From: Caldicellulosiruptor changbaiensis
Lineage (GTDB): Bacteria; Bacillota; Thermoanaerobacteria; Caldicellulosiruptorales; Caldicellulosiruptoraceae
Assembly (NCBI RefSeq): GCF_003999255.1
Contig: NZ_CP034791.1
Coordinates: forward strand, 1,342,501-1,406,500
DNA: 64,000 nt
Reading direction: 5' to 3'
Shown here: positions 36,402 through 43,185 of the stretch, piece after piece
How positions within the stretch are numbered: position 1 is the stretch's first letter
How the letters are laid out: each line of letters begins with the position of its first letter
Made by a program: the position numbers and the translations under genes
The notes under the pieces: model-generated
Database searches by the model: none
The model's input: only the letters and a program-made list of their open reading frames with translations
What the model was told of the DNA's origin: nothing

Positions 36402-37175
36402 CTAATTTGACTCATTCTTGGAATCATCTGTTAAAGCTTTGATAGCACCCTCCCTTTGCTTCATCCTATAACTTTCACCTTTGATAACCACAAAATGACA
36501 GTGATGTACAAATCTATCTAAAATCGCTGTCGCTAAAACTGGATCATAAAATATCCTCGGCCACTCTTCAAATACTTTGTTTGTGGTTATTATTATCGAT
36601 CCTCTCTCATATCTCTTTGATATTATCTCATAAAAATCATCTACACTGCTTTGATTAAATTTCCTTAAGCCCAGCTCATCTATTATTAACAAATCCACAT
36701 TAACATAGTTTTTTAGCTTTTGTTGATACGAATTATCCGCTCTTGAAATATACAACTCTTCTAACATCTCATTTGCTGTGGTAAACAAAACTCTATATCC
36801 AAGTGCTACAGCTTTAAGTCCTATCGCTATTGCAAGATGTGTCTTCCCTGTCCCTGGCGGTCCTATGAAGGCCACATTCTCTTTCTTGCGGACAAATTCA
36901 CAGGTCGCCAAATTGTATATAAACCTCTTATTTATTGAAGGCTGATAATTAAAATTATATTCTTCTAATGTCTTGTGCCATGGAAACCTCGCTTTGCTTA
37001 TCCTCTTTTGATTACTGTTTATTCTCCTGTTACTCACTTCATCATTTATCAATATCTCAAAAAACTCTTGATACGAAAAATTATTCTTAATAGCTTCTTC
37101 TACTCTTAAATCAAAACTTTTTATTATCCCGGATAATTTCAAATCCTTTAGCTTCCCCAACAAAAGATCATTCAT
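36402..37175 (-). CDS. istB: IS21-family helper ATPase IstB
   Basis: AAA+ ATPase of 257 residues that assists the transposase. Walker A is FIGPPGTGKTHLAIAIG near residue 105 and Walker B is LLIIDELG near residue 165. The N-terminal IstB region (LKLSGIIKSFD) is typical. It overlaps the end of istA by 4 nt (ATGA), as in other IS21 elements. Confidence 0.95.
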   Translation of the reverse strand: MNDLLLGKLKDLKLSGIIKSFDLRVEEAIKNNFSYQEFFEILINDEVSNRRINSNQKRISKARFPWHKTLEEYNFNYQPSINKRFIYNLATCEFVRKKENVAFIGPPGTGKTHLAIAIGLKAVALGYRVLFTTANEMLEELYISRADNSYQQKLKNYVNVDLLIIDELGLRKFNQSSVDDFYEIISKRYERGSIIITTNKVFEEWPRIFYDPVLATAILDRFVHHCHFVVIKGESYRMKQREGAIKALTDDSKNESN

Positions 37176-38650
37176 ATTTGCAATTCCCCTATCTCAAGCA
37201 ATTTGTTATATTCCCTGATATCCCTGTAAAGCTCTGTTCTTTCCTCATTAACATAGCTCTCGTCTTCATACTCAGGTAAATCGCTTATCCCTTTTTCACA
37301 TATGTTCTTGACAACTTTGTAGCTTAGCCCTCCAAATTTTAAAGCCCTCTTACACGCATTGTCTACTGTCTCAGCTCCATATCTTTCTTTTAGTGCTATT
37401 ATCCCACTTATGCTCCTGTAATCATATTTTTTAAATCCTTCCCGTTTAATAAATTCCTCAAAAAACTCCAACGCCCAATTACCAATCTCTGCCATTTTAT
37501 CCCTCTGTCTTGACATTATATCCTCAATTGTTATATTCTTAGACGAGGGATAGTGTTCTTTGTTGGTTACGTATTTGCCCTTCTCATTGTTTTTGACAAT
37601 CTGATGAAGGGCTATTTCTTTACCTTCAAAGAACACCCTCAAAAAACTGCCTATCTCAACTACTTCTACTTCACGTCCTGCATACTCATATGGCACTGAA
37701 TAGTAGTTCCCTTTGTATATGAGATGACAGTTAGTAGCTACTTTGTGAATTGAACTTCTTGATATGTAATATTCCTCAATAGGAAGAGCTATTAACTTTT
37801 CCTTCTCTTCTGAGATGAAAACTTCTTTGGGAACTTTCTTGGTTGTGCCATGTACTCTCACATTTGCTACATTATCAAGCCAGTTTTTTAAATGTTCCCT
37901 CGCCTCATCAATATCTTTAAATTCTTCTCCAGAAAAACAGTTTTGCTTAACATACTTAATTGCTGATTCTACTTTGCCTTTATCAGTCGGTGTATACACC
38001 CTGCATGGCTGAGGTAAAAATCCATAGTGGCTCGCAAAACTTGCATAATCTTTTTGTATTTGCGCCTCATAAAAATCAACGCTCAATACACCTGCTTTTA
38101 AGTTGTCTATCTTCACAACTTCTACTACTCCTCCAAAATACTTGAATGCGTTCTTATGACACTGGATAAATGTTTCAACTGTTTGGTCGAATACTATCTC
38201 TGCATACATATATCTTGAATAGCTTAAAACCATTGTAAATACCCATGCTTTTTTGAATTTTCCATCAACTTTTATCTTACCTATATATCCAAAATCAACT
38301 TGTGCTTCTTCTGCAGGCAGTGTTGTTAAAACCATGTACACCTTTGAATTTGCTATCTTTTGTTTTAACTTTTGGACATATCTTCTTACATTAGAATAGC
38401 TTCCTTCAAAATCAAATTCCGCTTGCAAGTCTTGATGTATCTTCTTTGCTGAGTGTCCTTTATTAACCTTTGCCTCAATAAACTCCCTGTAATTATCTAA
38501 TACAGAACCTTTTGATTTCCTCTCGACTTCTCCCTTCTGTTCAATGTCATGGATTACTTTTCTAACAGTTTTTCTATCCACGTCTAACAATCTTGCTATT
38601 TGACTTTTGTTGTATCCCCGTTTGAAAAGTGTGTAGATTGTTGTATGCAT
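37172..38650 (-). CDS. istA: IS21-family transposase IstA
   Basis: DDE transposase of 492 residues. An N-terminal helix-turn-helix (FKRGYNKSQIARLLDVDRKT) is followed by an integrase core with EEAQVDFGYIG, VEVVKIDNLKAG and DKGKVESAIKYVKQN giving Asp, Asp and Glu. A C-terminal beta domain follows. The start is ATG 38650 with GGGGG 6 nt upstream; the earlier ATG at 38665 has none. Confidence 0.93.
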   Translation of the reverse strand: MHTTIYTLFKRGYNKSQIARLLDVDRKTVRKVIHDIEQKGEVERKSKGSVLDNYREFIEAKVNKGHSAKKIHQDLQAEFDFEGSYSNVRRYVQKLKQKIANSKVYMVLTTLPAEEAQVDFGYIGKIKVDGKFKKAWVFTMVLSYSRYMYAEIVFDQTVETFIQCHKNAFKYFGGVVEVVKIDNLKAGVLSVDFYEAQIQKDYASFASHYGFLPQPCRVYTPTDKGKVESAIKYVKQNCFSGEEFKDIDEAREHLKNWLDNVANVRVHGTTKKVPKEVFISEEKEKLIALPIEEYYISRSSIHKVATNCHLIYKGNYYSVPYEYAGREVEVVEIGSFLRVFFEGKEIALHQIVKNNEKGKYVTNKEHYPSSKNITIEDIMSRQRDKMAEIGNWALEFFEEFIKREGFKKYDYRSISGIIALKERYGAETVDNACKRALKFGGLSYKVVKNICEKGISDLPEYEDESYVNEERTELYRDIREYNKLLEIGELQI

Positions 38651-38984
38651 TGCAACCCCCAACATTTTCTTGTTATCTTCTCCTTCTGTAGTTTTTCCAT
38701 ACTTTCCATTCTACACTACAGAAGGCTTCTTTTTAAGTGGCAGGTGGGGAATTTTTAGTGTCATTTCTGATGATTTTATTTTATCATTAACAATATTATA
38801 GTTTTTCATTTTCTTTATGCATAGAAGTATTGCAGTTAATTAGTATGATAATGACAAACAATTCTGGCAGATGTTTTGACATAGACGATATTATAGCGAA
38901 TACAATAGGCGGAATTGTAGGATTTTACTTTTGTATTATTAGTAAAAGATTATTGATGCTTATATTCAAAGGAGTTGATTTGTA

Positions 38985-39455
38985 ATGCAAATTAGAAAAA
39001 TTAATAATTGTAAAATTCTGAAAACCACAGTATTAATTTTACTTCTGGTGTTATTTCCTATTCTGTACAACTTGAATATCGTTGCTGCTGAAAATACATC
39101 TGAGAACAACAAAAGTGATATAATAATTTTAAAAACGGAAGTTATTCCATCTCAAAATGGGGAGAAGATAAGAAAAAATTATTTTTCAAATGGTGGCTAT
39201 GAAGAAATTTGTATCGACAAAAATGGTAAAACCAAAAAATGGGTATCATATGATAAAAGCGGCAATTTACTGATTGAAATAATTTATGATGATTATGGTG
39301 GTGAAGTTATTCATTTACCTGATTGGTCGATTGAATTACTGAAAGAAAAGGAACTCTATATTGAACGTTCACAAAATGAACCTCTTTTGGATGAACCTGA
39401 TGATGTCAAAATGGACGAACATGGCTTCAGGTTAAGCAATTTTTTAACTAAATAA
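38985..39455 (+). CDS. Exported protein of unknown function
   Basis: The 156-residue protein has a signal peptide (LKTTVLILLLVLFPILYNL, then VAAEN). A short segment SYDKSGNLLIEIIYDDYGGE resembles MORN/RHS-like repeats. The C-terminus is acidic. Its ATG overlaps the stop of the VanZ-like gene (TAATG), showing that the two were translationally coupled before the IS21 insertion. I cannot assign a function. Confidence 0.68.
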   Translation: MQIRKINNCKILKTTVLILLLVLFPILYNLNIVAAENTSENNKSDIIILKTEVIPSQNGEKIRKNYFSNGGYEEICIDKNGKTKKWVSYDKSGNLLIEIIYDDYGGEVIHLPDWSIELLKEKELYIERSQNEPLLDEPDDVKMDEHGFRLSNFLTK

Positions 39456-40555
39456 ATAATAAGAGGGATAATAATGAAGAATAAACTAATAGTAAGCTTA
39501 ATTGTATTAGTATGTTTTTTTATCACAAACATCAACATTCATGTTGATTGCACGAACAGAAATAATAATTTAATTCTTTCTTCCACATGGTTAAAATCTT
39601 CTTTTGGAGTAAACCAAAATGCAATATTTGCTTGGGATATACAAGAACTATTACAAGGTAGAAGACCTACTTTGTATCTTGTTTGGAAAGGTGGAAGAGG
39701 ACCCAATCCTGAAGCAGCTATTTCACCCGATGGTAAATATATAGCAATTTCAACGTGGAACAAAGAAAGAGATTCACAGAATATTTTAATTGTTGATCTC
39801 AAAACAAAAAAAGAATATTGGCTTACAAAAGATTTTAGTGAGCAATTTTTTATACATTGGCTGAATAATGAACTTTTATTAATTTATAATGTTCCCCATA
39901 AACCTAATGGTAAGCTTAGTATCCAAATATGGAATATCAAAACTAAAAAATTAACAAAAGAAATTGATACTAATAGTCTTATTGTTGTTCCTAAGAATTC
40001 ACAAATTAACATGATTCAATTTGCACCATCTGAAATTAATAATCGACTTATTTTTATCACCTGGATTCAAGAGAGTAAATTCAAAGAATATAATAAAAAC
40101 AATGAAAAAGTCCTTTATCTCCCTACCTATCCATACAAAATTGTATGGTTTGATAAAAATAATTTAAAAGTAGTAGATACAACTTCTTATCCTGCTATTA
40201 ATAATTTACCATATCCGCCAAGACAACATTTTGATATAGCACCAAATGGAATATTTGCATTTATAACAGATATACAATCCATAAAAGAAGCATCATATCC
40301 TGAAAAAAATTTAATAAGAGTTATGAAATTAAATAGAAATAAAAGTTCATTTGAAACATTATTTAAGTTACCTCCTACAAATAGTGTGGTACAATACGAT
40401 TCAGTTAAATTTTTTGGCAATAACTATCTTATTTTCAGCGAAAAAGAAGTTAAAAATAATAAAGTAAAATATAACGTTGTGGTATACAGTATTAAAGAGG
40501 TTGTTGAATAAAAGAAATAACCATATAGAGTAAACATAGTAACAAAAGAAAAAAG

Positions 40556-40610
40556 CCCCCTTGTGTTATAATTTTAATTTAAGAGAAAACCACAACAAAA
40601 CACAAGGGGG
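40556..40610 (+). promoter_or_regulatory. Hairpin occluding the transposase ribosome binding site (IS copy 2)
   Basis: CCCCCTTGTGTT (40556-40567) pairs with AACACAAGGGGG (40599-40610). The right arm contains the ribosome binding site of the transposase at 40617. A -10-like TATAAT lies in the loop region, so transcripts starting inside the element could escape the hairpin. Confidence 0.55.
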
Positions 40611-40616
40611 AAAAAG

Positions 40617-41561
40617 ATGACTAAGAATATTAAAGCACAAAATAAGAAATTTTTAAAGCTGCTTTTTGTAATAAAAAAGGTTACTGAAGTTTTATCGAGG
40701 AAGATAAAGCAAAATAGAAGGGGACGACCGAGGAAATTTAATCTGTTTCAGATAATAGCTTGTTTGGTTTATAAAGTTAAAAAGGGGATAAAGAGTTTCA
40801 GAGAATTAGAATATCGAATAAATCAAGACACAGAGTTTAAGCAAGTAGTAGGTATAGAAGAAAGTCCGGACTATTCATATTTTGCAAAGTTGTCAAGAAA
40901 AATAGAAAAAGAATACATGCAAGATATAAAAGACATATTAATAGCTAAGATAGAACCTGATATGAGTATAGCGATAGTAGACTCTACGCCGCTGAGAAGT
41001 GCCAAAAATGATTCAGAAGCAAAAATAGGTATACATATTACAATAGGATTTTTCAGGGGATACAAATTACATCTTTTGTGTACAGGTAAAGAAGAAGTAA
41101 TACCACTTTTCTGGATTTTAACAGGGGCAAATGAACATGACTCAAGACAAGAAGAGCTTTTGTATAGGGCATGGGGCTTTGGCTGTGAGATTGTATTAGC
41201 AGATGCGGGATACGATTGTAGCAGATGGTTTAATATAGCAAATGAGCTTAAAGTTAAATTTGTTGCTGGGATAAACAAAAGAAACATGAAAAATAAAAAC
41301 AATGTTAGCAATAGTTTTAGAAGCAAGAACATAAGATTTTTAGAAACTGAAGAGGGTAAAAAGCTATACAAGCAGAGAACAAAGATTGAAAGACTATTTA
41401 GCAAATTAAAAGGTGAATATAATCTTGAGAATGTGAGGCTCAAGGGATTTAGAAATTATAAAAGGTATATTGATTGGATACTAATTACTTTTCTATTTGA
41501 GCAACTTCTTAGAAAGTTAGAAGGTAAGAAGTTTTCTTTCGCTTATGAATGGAATCAATAA
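40617..41561 (+). CDS. Transposase, DDE_Tnp_1 type (IS copy 2)
   Basis: Intact transposase of 314 residues with the same catalytic blocks as copy 1 (AIVDSTPLR, EIVLADAGYDCSRW, RTKIERLFSKLKGEYNLEN). It starts MTKNIKAQ from ATG 40617, two residues longer than copy 1, with AAGGGGG as ribosome binding site. The two copies are clearly distinct alleles, so neither is a very recent copy of the other. Confidence 0.88.
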   Translation: MTKNIKAQNKKFLKLLFVIKKVTEVLSRKIKQNRRGRPRKFNLFQIIACLVYKVKKGIKSFRELEYRINQDTEFKQVVGIEESPDYSYFAKLSRKIEKEYMQDIKDILIAKIEPDMSIAIVDSTPLRSAKNDSEAKIGIHITIGFFRGYKLHLLCTGKEEVIPLFWILTGANEHDSRQEELLYRAWGFGCEIVLADAGYDCSRWFNIANELKVKFVAGINKRNMKNKNNVSNSFRSKNIRFLETEEGKKLYKQRTKIERLFSKLKGEYNLENVRLKGFRNYKRYIDWILITFLFEQLLRKLEGKKFSFAYEWNQ

Positions 41562-41735
41562 CTTTTGTTTATTTTATGTATTGTTGGTAATATTTTTTAT
41601 TCAACAACCTATATTAAAGACAAAAAAATGTATAAATTTGAGCCTACATGGAATGATAAAAATATAGCACTTGTTAGTCACAAAGTGGTACCAGAAGAAA
41701 TTTCTTTAAGTTTGCTTATCAAGTAATAAGTTACA

Positions 41736-41766
41736 GGGGCTGTCTAAAAAGTTACATAGACACCCC
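41736..41766. repeat. Inverted repeat after the disrupted propeller gene
   Basis: GGGG-C-TGTCTA pairs with TAGACA-CCCC around a 10-nt loop. It could end the plus-strand operon. The text GGGGCTGTCTAAAAAGTT also resembles ends of some insertion sequences, so an IS remnant is possible. Confidence 0.45.
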
Positions 41767-41770
41767 CTTA

Positions 41771-41840
41771 TACAATTGTGATTAGGTTTATATATTACAA
41801 TAGTAAAAACCAACTTGAAAAGAGGTTTTTGAAAAGTTTT
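41771..41840 (-). promoter_or_regulatory. Orphan copy of the blaI promoter/operator region
   Basis: TACAATTGTG (41771-41780) and TACAATAGTA (41796-41805) are 25 bp apart, exactly as before both blaI genes. The following AAAAACCAA..GAGGTTTTTGAAAAG also matches. No blaI or other minus-strand gene follows, so this is a remnant of a third copy or the edge of a deleted one. The -35 is degraded (TTTCAA). Confidence 0.65.
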
Positions 41841-41924
41841 TTAAAACTTTTGACGCAGAGTCATAAGAGAAATATGATTCATATTTGACAATCTATAACG
41901 ATGCAGAAATTAGAATTAACACAT

Positions 41925-41993
41925 AAAAAAGCTCCCTTTTCTTGGCATTTATTTTTATAATTCGTGAGCTATATAGCCAAGACAAGGGAGCTT
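41925..41993 (-). terminator. Intrinsic terminator after aroB
   Basis: On the minus strand AAGCTCCCTTGTCTTGGC pairs with GCCAAGAAAAGGGAGCTT (one mismatch and small bulge), followed by TTTTTATG. It closes the long minus-strand cluster and marks the right border of the accessory island. Confidence 0.75.
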
Positions 41994-42021
41994 CTTCTTG
42001 ACTTTGTCAGACTGAGGCATT

Positions 42022-43107
42022 TTAAGATAAAACAATTTTTTCGAACTTATCAAGTGCCTCATATAAAATATCTTCATTAATTTCGTAACCTAAAACATAA
42101 TCACATACATCCTTCAATAAAACAATTCTTATAGAAGAACTTATATTTTTCTTGTCATACTTCATAATTGAGATAATTTGGCTCTTCTCAAATCTTTGAG
42201 GAAGTTTTATACTATTCTTCTCCAAAATTCTTATTAAAAAATCTAAGTTTGATAAATCAAAATTAAATAGAATGTTTGAAAGTATCATTTCAGCAACCAT
42301 TCCCAAAATAACGAATATACCATGAGAAAAATAGTAATTGTAATACGTCTCTAATGCATGACCTACTGTGTGGCCAAAATTCAGAACTTCTCTCAAAAGT
42401 GATTCTTTTTCATCCTTTTCAACAACTTTAACTTTACAGTTAATAGATTTCTTTATCAACTGCATAGCAAGTATTTTATCTTGAAAAATCTCAAAAACAT
42501 CATTTTCAAATCTATCTTTCATATCCAATATACTTTTGTCTAAGGTAAAACCATATTTTATTATTTCACCAATTCCAGATAAAACTTCGCTTTTTGGAAG
42601 TGTTCCTAAAAACTGAGGGCAAATTATTATCATCTCAGGTTGATAAAATGTTCCAATTTGATTTTTATATAACTTGTAGTTGATTCCTGTTTTACCACCA
42701 ATACTACTATCAACCATTGAAAGAAGAGTTGTTGGAATGTGAATGAGCCTCACACCACGTTTATATGTAGATGCTATAAACCCTACTACATCACCAACAA
42801 CTCCACCACCAATTGCAACAAACAATGCTCTTCTGTCCACATTTCTATCTAAAAGATAATCAATTGCCTTTAGGTAAGATTCTATTGACTTTGACTCCTC
42901 ACCTTCATCAAAAAGGTAGAGGTAAGAGTAGGAAAGACTATCAATAAAATCTTTGTAGAGCCTGTAGACCATCTTGTCGGTAAATATGACAAGATCTGAG
43001 CAGTTAAAAGATGCAAGATATTCTCCGACTTTTTCTATTCTCTCAATAAAGACAATTGGAATGTTTTTTTCTTCCCTTTTTAAACTTAAGTAAATCCTAT
43101 TTTCCAT
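42022..43107 (-). CDS. aroB: 3-dehydroquinate synthase
   Basis: Second step of the shikimate pathway, NAD- and metal-dependent. The 361-residue protein has the glycine motif AIGGGVVGDVVGFIASTYKRG near residue 95, SIGGKTGIN, and the metal histidines in NFGHTVGHALE and SHG. The start is ATG 43107 with GGGTAGG upstream; the earlier ATG at 43116 overlaps its own Shine-Dalgarno. No other shikimate gene is nearby. Confidence 0.92.
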   Translation of the reverse strand: MENRIYLSLKREEKNIPIVFIERIEKVGEYLASFNCSDLVIFTDKMVYRLYKDFIDSLSYSYLYLFDEGEESKSIESYLKAIDYLLDRNVDRRALFVAIGGGVVGDVVGFIASTYKRGVRLIHIPTTLLSMVDSSIGGKTGINYKLYKNQIGTFYQPEMIIICPQFLGTLPKSEVLSGIGEIIKYGFTLDKSILDMKDRFENDVFEIFQDKILAMQLIKKSINCKVKVVEKDEKESLLREVLNFGHTVGHALETYYNYYFSHGIFVILGMVAEMILSNILFNFDLSNLDFLIRILEKNSIKLPQRFEKSQIISIMKYDKKNISSSIRIVLLKDVCDYVLGYEINEDILYEALDKFEKIVLS

Positions 43108-43146
43108 CCTACCCATCCTTTTTCACAGATTTTGTTAAATAAAAGA

Positions 43147-43171
43147 CAAGCCGGTATTCCATACACCGGCT
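43147..43171 (-). terminator. Intrinsic terminator after ileS
   Basis: Minus-strand GAGCCGGTGTATGGAATACCGGCTT folds into a 7-8 bp stem and is followed by GTCTTTTATTT. Confidence 0.65.
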
Positions 43172-43185
43172 CATCTTTCTTTACG

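Larger units (their letters stand above)
36319..38792 (-). mobile_element. IS21-family insertion sequence (istA-istB)
   Basis: About 2.47 kb with ends TGTTATTG (36319-36326) and, reversed, TGTTAATG (ending 38792). A further inverted pair TTCCCCACCTG / CAGGTGGGGAA lies inside the ends. It is flanked by the 7-bp direct repeat ATATTAT at 36312-36318 and 38793-38799. It carries istA and istB on the minus strand. Both genes look intact, so the element may still be active. Confidence 0.92.
35986..38985 (+). pseudogene. VanZ-like membrane protein gene split by an IS21-family element
   Basis: The 5' part (35986-36318) encodes two hydrophobic spans and the VanZ-like stretch YNLVPFHFL and NIILFLPFGFLLP. 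The 3' part (38800-38985) continues in the same frame with CIEVLQLISMIM, FDIDDIIANTIGG and IVGFYF, the usual C-terminal half of VanZ proteins. Removing 36319-38792 plus one copy of the 7-bp duplication ATATTAT restores an open frame of about 172 residues. The present 5' frame runs on into the IS to 36387. VanZ-like proteins are envelope proteins, some linked to glycopeptide tolerance. The ribosome binding site is GAAGGAG. Confidence 0.85.
40499..41609 (+). mobile_element. Insertion sequence, copy 2 (DDE_Tnp_1-type)
   Basis: Same ends as copy 1: GGTTGTTGAATAAAA at 40499-40513 and TTTTATTCAACAACC at 41595-41609, with one transposase gene. Direct repeats TATTAAAGA at 40490-40498 and 41612-41620 flank it, with two extra bases TA next to the right end. 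Because the host gene can be rebuilt, the insertion looks recent. Confidence 0.9.
39474..41726 (+). pseudogene. TolB/WD-like exported protein gene split by IS copy 2
   Basis: The 5' part (39474-40498) encodes a signal peptide (KLIVSLIVLVCFFITNINIHV) and TolB-like repeats such as PEAAISPDGKYIAISTWNK and FDIAPNGIFAFITD. The current frame ends at 40511 with four residues read from the IS end. After the IS the same frame resumes at 41613 with IKDKKMYKFEPTWNDKNIAL and ends at 41726. The junction sequence TATTAAAGA is present on both sides as a target duplication. The original protein had about 378 residues and resembled the TolB-like protein at 22332-23537. Confidence 0.85.

Noticed and set aside
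40499-40511. Natural C-terminus EVVE of the propeller protein
   Set aside because: These codons are the terminal inverted repeat of IS copy 2. The true continuation lies beyond the IS at 41613-41726.
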